Origin: UBA987 sp002292105 | GTDB lineage: Bacteria; Bacteroidota; Bacteroidia; NS11-12g; UBA9320 | DNA: 64,000 nucleotides | NCBI GenBank assembly: GCA_943846675.1 | Contig: OX044357.1 | Coordinates: 310,001 to 374,000, forward strand | Reading direction: 5' to 3' | Shown: piece after piece, positions 35,189-43,993 of the stretch | How the letters are laid out: every line of letters begins with the position of its first letter | Position numbering within the stretch: position 1 is the first letter of the stretch | Position numbers and translations under genes: made by a program | The notes under the pieces: model-generated | What the model saw: the letters and a program-made list of their open reading frames with translations, nothing else | The model's database searches: none | Told to the model about the DNA's origin: nothing

Positions 35189-35641
35189 TTAGTTTCTGAC
35201 CGTTAATAAGTTGCTATTTCTGAAAACTTGATAGCGCTTCAGTGCAAACCTACTTGGACCTTGTAATACAAATCCATCAAAACTGTACAGGCTTTGACAG
35301 CACTGGGCAAACGTATCATTGTCATAAATTCCGCACCTTAACTGGATATTAGAGGTGTCAACTTGAATATGACCACAATCGAGATCCGGATCAAAAGTAC
35401 AGGTGCGTTCAAGTGCGTAAAATTCATCATCGAAGTTATGCACTAAAAAAACACCTCTGTTTCCGCCTTCCAGCAGTGAATATCCTCCTAAATTTTGCAA
35501 ATGATAATGCAATGGAAGGTCCATGTTGACGGTTATGCTCACTGGAACATCAGGAATAAAGACCTGACCGTTGGTGGGCGTATTGTCGTTGCAAGACGAT
35601 GCAAATAGACACAGTATGACCAAGTATAATGACTTATGCAT
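35189..35641 (-). CDS. Rieske-like-fold lipoprotein lacking the iron-sulfur ligands
   Basis: 150 residues from the Met at 35641; lipobox FASSC (Cys at about 17). The domain contains YALERTCTFDPDLDCGHIQVD and CQSLYSFDGFVLQGPSRFALKRYQV, which line up with the two ligand loops of Rieske proteins (normally CxH and CxxH) but the histidines are absent. So it probably keeps the fold without binding a 2Fe-2S cluster, or uses only cysteines for a disulfide pair. Such lipoproteins are common in Bacteroidota and have no assigned role. The ATG lies 8 bases inside the end of the upstream dehydrogenase gene. Confidence 0.6.
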   Translation of the reverse strand: MHKSLYLVILCLFASSCNDNTPTNGQVFIPDVPVSITVNMDLPLHYHLQNLGGYSLLEGGNRGVFLVHNFDDEFYALERTCTFDPDLDCGHIQVDTSNIQLRCGIYDNDTFAQCCQSLYSFDGFVLQGPSRFALKRYQVFRNSNLLTVRN

Positions 35642-36473
35642 AGGTGTAAAATCCTTTGCCCGACTTTCTACCGTGGTGGCCGGCATCGACTTTTTGTTTT
35701 TGAATACGACTTGGTCTGAATTTACTGTCTTGATAAAACAGGTTGTACATAGATTCAGTAACAGAAAAGTTGGTTTCTACTCCAATCAGGTCCATGAGTT
35801 TAAAAGGACCCATTTTAAAACCACTGGATTGCAGCAACAAGTCAATATCAGAATGCGACGCAACGTTTTCTTCTAAAACTTTTAAACCTTCAACGTAGTA
35901 ATGACGGGCAACTCGGTTTACAATAAAACCAGGAGAGTCCTTGGCCATGATGGGAGTCTTTTTTATCTCCTTAACAAAGTCGAAAGCAAATTTTGCAATT
36001 GCTGGTGATGTATGTGCACCGCTCACCACTTCTACCAACTTCATGATGTGTGCTGGATTAAAGAAATGTATTCCTACAACCCTTTCTGGATGTGGAATCG
36101 CTGCTGATATCTGTGTTATTGGAATGGAAGAGGTATTTGTTGCCAATACGGTTTTGGGCCCGTTGATTTCTGCTAAATCCTGGAACAACTTGGTTTTAAT
36201 ATCCAAGCGTTCAACTATGGCTTCAATGACGAGGTCTACCTTTAGTTCATTTAAGTCGTTGGTATTTTCAATTAAAGCAAGCGCTTTTGATTTAACATCC
36301 TCTGTTAGTTTACCAATAGAAATTCCCTTGTCGAGATTTTTTTCAATGGCACCTGACGCTTTACTCAAAGCATTTGAATTAACATCAAAAAGAATAATAT
36401 TGTGACCGGCCATTGCACATACCTGTGCAATTCCAGCGCCCATTGTTCCCGCTCCTACAATTCCTACTTTCAT
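35634..36473 (-). CDS. 3-hydroxyacyl-CoA dehydrogenase (3-hydroxybutyryl-CoA type)
   Basis: 279 residues. Rossmann motif GIVGAGTMGAGIAQVC at the N-terminus, catalytic His region HFFNPAHIMKLVEV, and ATNTSSIPITQIS. Oxidises 3-hydroxyacyl-CoA to 3-ketoacyl-CoA with NAD in beta-oxidation or butanoate metabolism. Single-domain form, unlike the fused FadB. Downstream of the PorV-like gene (13-base gap) and overlapping the lipoprotein gene by 8 bases; no other fatty-acid genes are in the window. Confidence 0.9.
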   Translation of the reverse strand: MKVGIVGAGTMGAGIAQVCAMAGHNIILFDVNSNALSKASGAIEKNLDKGISIGKLTEDVKSKALALIENTNDLNELKVDLVIEAIVERLDIKTKLFQDLAEINGPKTVLATNTSSIPITQISAAIPHPERVVGIHFFNPAHIMKLVEVVSGAHTSPAIAKFAFDFVKEIKKTPIMAKDSPGFIVNRVARHYYVEGLKVLEENVASHSDIDLLLQSSGFKMGPFKLMDLIGVETNFSVTESMYNLFYQDSKFRPSRIQKQKVDAGHHGRKSGKGFYTYA

Positions 36474-36486
36474 TTGGTTATTCTAA

Positions 36487-37563
36487 CTATTCTTCGGTTG
36501 AGTTAAATTTAAATCTTATGGAAAATACGTGTGAATAAGTGGTAGCGGCTGTGGTTGCTAAATTGGCCATCGCATAATCAATGGCAAATTTGTCTAAGTT
36601 CACGCCTACGCCAATATTGGGTTGAAAAGACCACAATTCTTTGTTGTCGATGTCTGTTACTTTTTGAATATTCCCAACACCTCCGCGTAAGAACACAAGA
36701 TCGGCATAGCCAAATTGAATTCCAAGATGAGGGTCAACACTAACAACGTCTGTTTTCAATACCGTGTTTCTTTTACCATCTGTCGTTAAATCAGCATTTA
36801 ATTCGGCATCAAAGGAATAGTCATCACCAAAGTCTATTCGTTTTGCAGCACCCATGACCAATCTAGGCAGTGTTATTTCTAATGAGTTCTTTGGTATTTC
36901 TTGATTTTGTTGTGTTAACACGTCTTTTTGGGCATCGGTAAATGTAAAGTTCCAAGCATTGAACGTACTCGTCACATCTCGAGCTACCAAAGCGAATCGC
37001 CAGTTGTTTTCTAATTTGTATTGCAGGCCAGCGTCGATTCCGAACCCCCAAGCAGAGGCAAATTCGCCAGCTTTTCGTCTGATTATTTTGGCTGAGCCTC
37101 CAAAGCTTAATCCGTCTTTTAATAACTTCTGAGCATAACTGAACATGAAGGAATAATCTACCGCTGAAAACTCTGTAATTAGGTCGTAATTAAGCTGACC
37201 ATTTTTCCAAATATCCAAGGTATTGGGAATTCCATCAACCCCCATACGGACAAAAGAAAATGCCATAACATTGTTTTCGCCAGCTTTAAATGCGAGGCCG
37301 CTATAATCATAGTTGGCAATACCAGCAAAATAATTAGAGTGCATGTAGCTCAACTGGATGTTGTCTTTTAAGTGAACCAAACCTGCAGGATTCCAATATC
37401 CAGCGGTAACGTCGTCAACAGACGCAATAACAGATTGAGACATGCCAAAACTTTTGGCACCAACTCCAACAAAAAGGAACTCGTTTGAGTACTTCGGTGT
37501 TCCTTGTCCGAAACATGAAATGCTTACAAACAAAAGGATGATTGGGTAGAGTAGTTTCTTCAT
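36487..37563 (-). CDS. PorV/PorQ-family outer membrane protein
   Basis: 358 residues. Signal peptide to about 20 (ISCFGQG). The mature start KYSNEFLFVGVGAKSFGMSQSVIASVDDVTAGYWNPAGL is the characteristic PorV/PorQ N-terminal segment (quoted by its parts VGVGAKSFGMSQ and AGYWNPAGL), followed by a ~14-strand FadL-like barrel. PorV carries T9SS cargo between translocon and attachment complex; PorQ works with PorU/Z. Which paralogue this is cannot be told, and the neighbourhood is not a T9SS cluster. Its ATG overlaps the stop of the acpH-like gene (TAATG). Confidence 0.82.
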   Translation of the reverse strand: MKKLLYPIILLFVSISCFGQGTPKYSNEFLFVGVGAKSFGMSQSVIASVDDVTAGYWNPAGLVHLKDNIQLSYMHSNYFAGIANYDYSGLAFKAGENNVMAFSFVRMGVDGIPNTLDIWKNGQLNYDLITEFSAVDYSFMFSYAQKLLKDGLSFGGSAKIIRRKAGEFASAWGFGIDAGLQYKLENNWRFALVARDVTSTFNAWNFTFTDAQKDVLTQQNQEIPKNSLEITLPRLVMGAAKRIDFGDDYSFDAELNADLTTDGKRNTVLKTDVVSVDPHLGIQFGYADLVFLRGGVGNIQKVTDIDNKELWSFQPNIGVGVNLDKFAIDYAMANLATTAATTYSHVFSIRFKFNSTEE

Positions 37564-38213
37564 TATTTCAATTCGACTTTCAGGTCTTCTACCATTTGCG
37601 GCATTTTGTTGTGTAACACCTTGATGACAGATTTCAGCAATTGCTTCTGTTCTTCCGAAAACGGCGGTAATCGCATTTTAGTACAAATCCGACCTAAAGC
37701 ATACACAATATTATTAGGTTCTGTGTAAGATTCAAGGTATCGCACGCTCATAAAATGGTCAAAACCTTTCTGGAATAAATCAAATTTAGAGAAATCATTA
37801 CGGCGCAGGAAAGAATGAATATGTTCTGTATCTACTATTTCGAAATCCGTGTATAGCTTATTAGCCAGATTTGGATTGTTCAGAATTAAATAGTGATCCA
37901 TTGTTAACTCAACAAGGATGTGGGCTATGAACCAATCTTTTTTAAACGGAACGGGGTTTTTTCGGATATGACCCGTTACCATATCCATGGCATCAATAAA
38001 TTCATCCCATGCGTGAAAGACCTTATCACTCTGGACATGCTGAATACAACCCTTCTGCAGTGATGCAACGGGGAGTTCATCTTTCATGTCAATCGTTAAA
38101 TCGAGCTTACTACCACGTACAAAATTTCTGACAATGTCAGGGAATATTAAACCAAGGTTGAAGTAAGGGTTGCCTTCCTGTTTATCGAAGTAGTAATGAG
38201 ATAGAAAATTCAC
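37563..38213 (-). CDS. Acyl carrier protein phosphodiesterase-like protein (AcpH/DUF479)
   Basis: 216 residues, GTG start at 38213. N-terminus MNFLSHYYF, internal GCIQHVQSD and HILVELTMDHYLI match the HD-like metal-dependent AcpH family, which removes the 4'-phosphopantetheine from ACP. Identity to E. coli AcpH seems low; some Bacteroidota members are unassigned. The consensus promoter ends 4 bases before the GTG, so the mRNA is likely leaderless. First gene of a chain with the PorV-like gene, coupled by TAATG. Confidence 0.75.
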   Translation of the reverse strand: MNFLSHYYFDKQEGNPYFNLGLIFPDIVRNFVRGSKLDLTIDMKDELPVASLQKGCIQHVQSDKVFHAWDEFIDAMDMVTGHIRKNPVPFKKDWFIAHILVELTMDHYLILNNPNLANKLYTDFEIVDTEHIHSFLRRNDFSKFDLFQKGFDHFMSVRYLESYTEPNNIVYALGRICTKMRLPPFSEEQKQLLKSVIKVLHNKMPQMVEDLKVELK

Positions 38214-38217
38214 ACGG

Positions 38218-38225
38218 CAAATTTA
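38218..38225 (-). promoter_or_regulatory. -7 element directly before the acpH-like gene
   Basis: Minus strand TAAATTTG, ending 4 bases before the GTG at 38213. Confidence 0.45.
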
Positions 38226-38317
38226 TGCTTTGTGAATGAAGCACAACAAGTTTGGAACAGTTTATGGATTAGATAATCAAAACAAATAAATTGCGTTCTT
38301 TAATTACAAAAATCAAT

Positions 38318-38854
38318 ATGAGATTATTACAAATACTTTGCCTCTGCTTAATCACCTCCATTTCCTATGGGCAAGAAATACCCGTTAGAGAGGATTCAGG
38401 TAAGGCAGAATACAAAAATGGAGCTGCTGTAGCGGGATTAACGAAGCAGAAGTTATACGATAGAGGTGTGGCTTGGATTAATAAATACTATGTGAACCCA
38501 AATGGCGTAATGAAAACACAAGATGCCGAAGGGGGAAAAATAGTGGGACGAGCAAGATATAAATTATCGCGTATTGAGGATAAATGAAGGGTGAACCCGA
38601 ATGCGGGTTACGTTTCGTATCAAATTACATTACAATTTAAAGACGGTAAGTACAGATACATTATTGATGGAATACGTTGGGAGAAACCCTCTTATTACGA
38701 TGTCAGCCAATGGGCAGACACTACACAGAATAACTACAGTAAACCTGAATACACTTCATATATTGAACAAACGATAAAATACTTTGACGACCTAACAGAA
38801 AGTTTGGAAAGCTATATGAAAGTGGGTGAAGCGGAAAAGCAAGACGATTGGTAA
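38318..38854 (+). pseudogene. DUF4468-domain secreted protein interrupted by an in-frame TGA
   Basis: A signal peptide (MRLLQILCLCLITSISYGQ, ATG at 38318) and a DUF4468-type (TBP-like fold) domain read in one frame from 38318 to 38854, except that TGA at 38585-38587 interrupts after RIEDK. The second half (VNPNAGYVSYQITLQFKDGKYRY) is the direct continuation, in the same frame, of the domain: before it KLYDRGVAWINKYYV and GKIVGRARYKLS. The two halves together make a full-length domain. Either an early pseudogene, a sequence error, or readthrough. No promoter box seen; no obvious partner gene. Confidence 0.75.
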
Positions 38855-38857
38855 TCG

Positions 38858-39034
38858 TTACGCTCGCCAGTAATATTTACACGTTTTACAACGCATCAAT
38901 ATGTTGTGAAACCAATTCGTAGGAAATCCTACAGCTACTAAAGCTCTTTCGATTTTATCAAGTAATTTGTTGCCTGAAACAGGCTTAATTTCAAACTTGT
39001 GATGGTGGCAGTTGGGGCATGCTAGGTTCGTCAT
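38858..39034 (-). CDS. Small zinc-ribbon protein, 58 residues
   Basis: ATG at 39034, TAA at 38860-38858. Two zinc-knuckles, CPNC (Cys6, Cys9) and CKTC (Cys49, Cys52), flank a basic/hydrophobic helix (KLLDKIERALVAVGF); the end KYYWRA is aromatic. The spacing fits a zinc ribbon with 39 residues between knuckles. Small but well-formed, with a run of three His after the first knuckle. Function unknown. It converges with the DUF4468 gene, 3 bases apart. Confidence 0.7.
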   Translation of the reverse strand: MTNLACPNCHHHKFEIKPVSGNKLLDKIERALVAVGFPTNWFHNILMRCKTCKYYWRA

Positions 39035-39203
39035 AATCGTATATATTATCTTTCATCTCTCAAGATAACGAAATCGGAGGAGAATTGATTTATGATATTT
39101 ACCATTTGACACTAGAATTACAGAACTGAATTCCAACGATTTAGCCAAACAATACGAATGCTTTAATGTTTCATAATGTGGTACATTTACCGCAGCAAGG
39201 AAA

Positions 39204-40295
39204 ATGAGGGGAATCCAATTCGGAAAATATATTGATAAAGGAAGCAATCAAGGGCCGTTTGAAAGGCTGTTTGAATTGTTCAAAGAATTACTGATTCATA
39301 CGAGCGGAGATGTGGCTGAGGCATTGGACTGGATGAATGAAATAGACCGAGAACATAACATCACAACTGATGATTATGGCATGGGTGATTTTATTCAAGA
39401 CCTTAAAGACAAAGGGTTTTTAAGAGACGAAGAAGGTGAAGTTATGGCGATGTCTTCCAAAATGGAGCAATCCATTAGAAAGTCGGCGTTAAACGAGATC
39501 TTTGGTAAGATCCGGAAATCTAGTCATGGAGACCACAATAGTAAATTCAGTGGGAAAGGCGATGAAGTTCAACCAGAGTTGCGCAATTATTCTTTTGGCG
39601 ATGGGTTAGATAAAATCGCATTGACAGAGAGTTTGCTAAATGCGCAAATCAAAATGAACGGTGATGATTGGATGTTGTCTGCGGACGATCTCTTGGTTAA
39701 AGAAACTGATCTCAAAACGCAAACAAGCTCCGTATTGATGATTGACATCAGTCATAGCATGATACTTTATGGGGAAGATAGAATCACACCTGCGAAGAAA
39801 GTGGCAATGGCTTTGGCTGAATACATTCAGACCAAGTTTCCAAAGGATACGCTAGACATTATTGTTTTTGGCAACGACGCTTGGGAAATTAAACTTAAGG
39901 ATCTGCCTTATTTGCAAGTTGGGCCCTATCACACAAACACGGTTGCAGGATTGCAATTGGCTCAGGATTTGTTGAAACGTAAACGAAATCCGAATAAGCA
40001 GATTTTGATGATTACGGATGGCAAACCAAGTTGTTTAAACGAGAACGGAACCTATTATAAAAATAGCTTCGGCTTAGATCGAAAAATTATTAACAAAACA
40101 CTAAATGAGGCTGCTTCTTGTAGAAGACAAAAGATAAATGTGACCACGTTTATGATTGCTCAAGACCCTTATTTACAACAATTTATATCTGAATTTACAG
40201 AAGAAGCAAAAGGCAAGGCGTTTTATAGTGGATTGGACGACCTAGGTCAATTTGTTATTCACGACTACGCCAATAACAAAAGAAAAACAAGATAA
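39204..40295 (+). CDS. VWA-domain protein, partner of the adjacent AAA+ ATPase
   Basis: 363 residues. The N-terminal half (1-170) is charged and helical, of no known fold; the second half is a von Willebrand A domain with MIDAS motif DISHS (about residue 181), VFGNDAWEIK, and TNTVAGLQLAQDLL, ITDGKPS. The pairing VWA plus MoxR/Mg-chelatase-like AAA+ in one operon is a known architecture for metal insertion or protein-complex maturation. The ATPase starts 3 bases after the stop. The 170-base region upstream (39035-39203) shows no gene or clear promoter. Confidence 0.85.
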   Translation: MRGIQFGKYIDKGSNQGPFERLFELFKELLIHTSGDVAEALDWMNEIDREHNITTDDYGMGDFIQDLKDKGFLRDEEGEVMAMSSKMEQSIRKSALNEIFGKIRKSSHGDHNSKFSGKGDEVQPELRNYSFGDGLDKIALTESLLNAQIKMNGDDWMLSADDLLVKETDLKTQTSSVLMIDISHSMILYGEDRITPAKKVAMALAEYIQTKFPKDTLDIIVFGNDAWEIKLKDLPYLQVGPYHTNTVAGLQLAQDLLKRKRNPNKQILMITDGKPSCLNENGTYYKNSFGLDRKIINKTLNEAASCRRQKINVTTFMIAQDPYLQQFISEFTEEAKGKAFYSGLDDLGQFVIHDYANNKRKTR

Positions 40296-40297
40296 CA

Positions 40298-41755
40298 TTG
40301 ACAAAAATTGAAAGCATCAAGTCACTCGGTGAACTAAAAGCATCCGGGTACACTTCAAAATCTATAAAAGAAGAATTAAGAGCGAACCTGCTTGATAAAC
40401 TATCAAAAAAGGAAGCCACATTTCCGGGAATCTGGGGATTTGAAAATACTGTAATTCCAGACATAGAACGTGCCATTTTGAGCCGCCACAACATAAACTT
40501 GTTGGGTTTAAGAGGACAGGCCAAAACAAAGTTAGCACGCATGTTGGTGCATCTTTTGGATGAATATATTCCAGTCATTTCGGGTTCAGAACTCAACGAT
40601 GATCCATTGGCTCCTATTAGTTTTTTTGGGAAGAACGTAGTCGCAGAAAAAGGAGACGATACGCCAATAACTTGGTTGCACAGAAGCGACAGGTACGTTG
40701 AGAAATTGGCGACTCCAGACGTTTCCGTAGCAGATTTGATTGGCGACGTTGACCCAATTAAAGCGGTAAACGAAAAGTTGACCTATAACGATGAACGTGT
40801 CATACATTTTGGAATTATTCCTCGTGCAAACAGATGCATTTTTGTCATAAACGAAATGCCTGACTTGCAGGCACGAATACAAGTGGCGTTGTTTAATATT
40901 TTACAAGAAGGCGATGTCCAAATTCGAGGATTTAAATTTCGGTTACAGTTAGATACCCAGTTCGTGTTTACGGCAAATCCTGAGGATTATACGAATCGTG
41001 GCAGTATTGTTACCCCATTAAAAGATAGAATTGGTAGCCAAATACTAACGCATTACCCAAAAAGCATTGAGTTAGCCAAAAAAATAACGGAGCAAGAAGC
41101 GCGACTAACAGAGGCTCAACAGAAATCAATTACAATTCCAGAGCTGCTCAAAGACTTGGTTGAACAAGTGGTCATGGAGGCTCGTGACAATGAATATGTT
41201 GATCACAAAAGTGGTGTTTCGGCCAGATTAAGTATTACGGCATTGGAGAATTTAGTGAGTAATGCGGAACGTCGTGCACACCTAAACCGGGACAAAAAAA
41301 CAACCGTACGGATAAGCGATGTGCATGGGATTATTCCGAGCATAACAGGTAAAATTGAAATGGTGTATGAGGGAGAACAAGAAGGTTCGTACAACGTGGC
41401 AAACATTCTGATTGGCAAAGCGATTCGGACACTTTTTGAAAAATATCTGCCCATATCTGATAAACGCGACAAAGAAGAAACCGATCCTTTTACCGACGTG
41501 TTAACGTGGTTTGAAAATGGTAAAAGCCTTCATATCGATTTTGATACTTCAGATGCGAACTACGCACGAGAATTGAACAAAGTGCATGGTTTAGGTGCAA
41601 CGGTTGATCGATACATATCGGATTCAGGGAAAATGGATAAATATGTATGGATGGAATTCATCCTTTATGGTCTTGCAGAGCATTCCAAACTAAGTCGCAA
41701 GTTTTACGAAGACAAAACCGCGTTTACCGACTTGTTGGGAGGTTATTTAGGTTAA
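40298..41755 (+). CDS. MoxR/magnesium-chelatase-type AAA+ ATPase
   Basis: 485 residues, TTG start, 3 bases after the VWA gene. Walker A is GLRGQAKTKLAR (about 70-80), Walker B is CIFVINEMPDL with Asn-Glu in place of Asp-Glu, and sensor-1 is VFTANPEDYTNRG. A helical insertion after Walker A (GKNVVAEKGDDTPITWLH) and a sensor-2-containing lid (VSARLSITALENLV) suit the chelatase branch. The Walker B Asp to Asn change deserves attention but many family members keep function. Probably loads or unloads a target with the VWA partner; the target is not encoded here. Confidence 0.85.
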   Translation: MTKIESIKSLGELKASGYTSKSIKEELRANLLDKLSKKEATFPGIWGFENTVIPDIERAILSRHNINLLGLRGQAKTKLARMLVHLLDEYIPVISGSELNDDPLAPISFFGKNVVAEKGDDTPITWLHRSDRYVEKLATPDVSVADLIGDVDPIKAVNEKLTYNDERVIHFGIIPRANRCIFVINEMPDLQARIQVALFNILQEGDVQIRGFKFRLQLDTQFVFTANPEDYTNRGSIVTPLKDRIGSQILTHYPKSIELAKKITEQEARLTEAQQKSITIPELLKDLVEQVVMEARDNEYVDHKSGVSARLSITALENLVSNAERRAHLNRDKKTTVRISDVHGIIPSITGKIEMVYEGEQEGSYNVANILIGKAIRTLFEKYLPISDKRDKEETDPFTDVLTWFENGKSLHIDFDTSDANYARELNKVHGLGATVDRYISDSGKMDKYVWMEFILYGLAEHSKLSRKFYEDKTAFTDLLGGYLG

Positions 41756-41765
41756 GTCTTTCAGC

Positions 41766-43886
41766 TTATTCCTTTACAATTTTTTGATGAATCTGACCTT
41801 GGGGCGTTTCCACGTGTATCAAATAGATACCTGCAGGTAATTCAAAAAGGTTTAAAGAAACAGTTTTCCCGATTGGACGAGACATTATAATAGTCTTACC
41901 AGAAACCGTCATAACGCTCACTTGGTTTATAGGCAAGTCAGCCGATATGCTAAGAACGTTTTGAACAGGATTTGGTGTGATAGACAGGTTTATTTTGGAA
42001 ATTAAATCTATAGATGAATTACACGAATCCGGATATATAATATATTCTGCACGGGCTTCACAACCATTGGAATCAAGCGCTTCAACAACTAGCTTTTTCC
42101 TTTCGTTTAATACGACTTCAATGATTCGGTCTGTACTCCGCGTGTTCCATGCATAAGACTTAAATCCTTTTGATGCGGTTGCATAAACGGTATCACCTAT
42201 ACACCACGGCTTGCCAGGTCTTATTTCTATTTTTAAACTTTTGGAAGATCCACTTCCAATGTAAATACTGTCTCGGCAAGTATTCCCGGAGGAATCCTTA
42301 AAATCTAGATAGTACCAACCCTTCTTTTTTGCCCATATAGCGCGACCTGTTTCACGGGTACTCCATACATAATTTTTGTAGCCACTTTTAGCTTCAAGGC
42401 TAATAGAATCCTTGTCTCCACATAAAGTCTTTTTAGGCCAATAGGTTATAATGCTTGGGCACTTGTCTTTATTACACGTGTCCTTAACAATGATCTTCAC
42501 TTCAACACGTGCGCCACAGCCATTTGAATCTTCGGCCTCAATAATTACAGTTTTTGTTTCTTTTAAGTTAAGAACGGCTCGGTTGTACCGATGACCTGTA
42601 TTCCACCAATATGACTTAAAACCATCGGTAACCTCAATAACCACTTTATCGCCAGGGCAAACAATGGCAGGATTTGGATTCGTATATGCTTTTAACGCTT
42701 TGCCGCCTTTACCTATATAAATACTGTCTTTGCATTCCTTACCCCATTGTGTTTTTGCGGTAAGCACGTACCATCCTTTTTGGGTGACTTTAATTACACG
42801 ATCACTACTCCCAGTGCTCCACTTATACGTTTTAAAACCTGATTTTCCTTCCAAGACAACAGTATCCTTTTCTGAACAAAGTACTTTTTTAGAAGCACCA
42901 AGTAGGTCATCACAGTCGTCACAAGATTTAACGGTTATTTTAATGTCCTCACGATATTCGCACCCAAAGCTGTCTATAGCTTCAACAACGTAACCTGTTG
43001 TACTAGAGGGTTTAACATATATTTTTCTGTCCTTACTGCCTGTGTTCCAAGCATATTTTTTAAAGCCTTCTGATGCAACCAGTTGGACGCTATCACCTTT
43101 ACAGATTTCTTTGGATTTTGCTGTAATTGTAAGCCTACCAGAACCGCCTGTAATTACAATAGTGTCGTAACAGGCATTGCCGTTTTTGTCCTTTGCTTTT
43201 AGCGTATAGGTACCAGGATACTTAATTACTTTTATGCGCGCGGTGCTGCCATCATTCCACAAGTAATTGGCAAAACCACTTTTTGCTTCTAAAATTACGG
43301 AGTCCTTTGAGCCGCATAAAATCGAATCTGGCCAAGCACCAATAAGACTATCACAGCCTGAGGTTGAACCACAATTTTGTACCGTGTATTGAATGCGTTT
43401 ATCAGACTTACACCCATTCGAATCTGTTACGAGAAGTGTTACATATCCGGATGTTTTTGGTTTCAGAGCGATAGAGGACTTGGTAGATTTATCACTCCAC
43501 TCGTAAGCCTTAAACTTATTTACAACTTCAATCGTAAGGGAATCTCCCAAACAAACGACTTGATTTGTTGGCTTTATTGACAATTTCGGCTGTACAGCCT
43601 TCACCACGTTTACACGAACCGTATCACTATATGTTTTTCCTGATTTGTCGGAAGCGGTACAAATGTAAGTGCCCGATGTAGTGACCTTAATTACACGTGT
43701 TGTTGCCCTATTGCTCCAACTATATTTAACAAACCCTGAAGAGGCCTCAATGGCTAAAGTTTGTCCACTGCACAGATTGACTGTACCGTTTGGAGAAATT
43801 TTGAAAGTTTGTGCGAAACTTGAAGTGAATGACGCTGCAGCAACAATAAGGAGTAAGCCAATCTTACGAAAAATAGAAGTTTGCAT
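41766..43886 (-). CDS. T9SS-secreted protein with eight repeated beta modules
   Basis: 706 residues from the Met at 43886; signal peptide ends near FTSSFAQ. The mature region is made of eight ~90-residue Ig/PKD-like modules, each with a core GFxxYxWxxxSxDRxIxVxxxGxYxxxAxDxxG; they alternate between a CxDSIYI-like type and one ending xGCxxxxxIxI, giving four A-B pairs. Several cysteines recur at fixed places (e.g. CSGQ, LCGSKDS, CKGDSVQL, ICPGDKV). The last ~75 residues (LSITPNPVQNVLSIS...GIYLIHVETPQGQIHQKIVKE) are a type A T9SS sorting domain. Likely a surface adhesin. Repeat DNA was conserved enough to suggest recent expansion. Confidence 0.85.
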   Translation of the reverse strand: MQTSIFRKIGLLLIVAAASFTSSFAQTFKISPNGTVNLCSGQTLAIEASSGFVKYSWSNRATTRVIKVTTSGTYICTASDKSGKTYSDTVRVNVVKAVQPKLSIKPTNQVVCLGDSLTIEVVNKFKAYEWSDKSTKSSIALKPKTSGYVTLLVTDSNGCKSDKRIQYTVQNCGSTSGCDSLIGAWPDSILCGSKDSVILEAKSGFANYLWNDGSTARIKVIKYPGTYTLKAKDKNGNACYDTIVITGGSGRLTITAKSKEICKGDSVQLVASEGFKKYAWNTGSKDRKIYVKPSSTTGYVVEAIDSFGCEYREDIKITVKSCDDCDDLLGASKKVLCSEKDTVVLEGKSGFKTYKWSTGSSDRVIKVTQKGWYVLTAKTQWGKECKDSIYIGKGGKALKAYTNPNPAIVCPGDKVVIEVTDGFKSYWWNTGHRYNRAVLNLKETKTVIIEAEDSNGCGARVEVKIIVKDTCNKDKCPSIITYWPKKTLCGDKDSISLEAKSGYKNYVWSTRETGRAIWAKKKGWYYLDFKDSSGNTCRDSIYIGSGSSKSLKIEIRPGKPWCIGDTVYATASKGFKSYAWNTRSTDRIIEVVLNERKKLVVEALDSNGCEARAEYIIYPDSCNSSIDLISKINLSITPNPVQNVLSISADLPINQVSVMTVSGKTIIMSRPIGKTVSLNLFELPAGIYLIHVETPQGQIHQKIVKE

Positions 43887-43993
43887 AATGCTCAGTTTAA
43901 TCAAATTTACACTCTTATTTTTATATGATTCATAAATTGATAAGTTCGTTGCTTATGGAGGTTCATAATAGAATCTCCAAAGTGAACCCTTGA

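Noticed and set aside
26713..38854. Alternative genetic code explaining the internal TAG and TGA
   Set aside because: Intact genes in the window end normally with TAG and TGA, so both remain stop codons.
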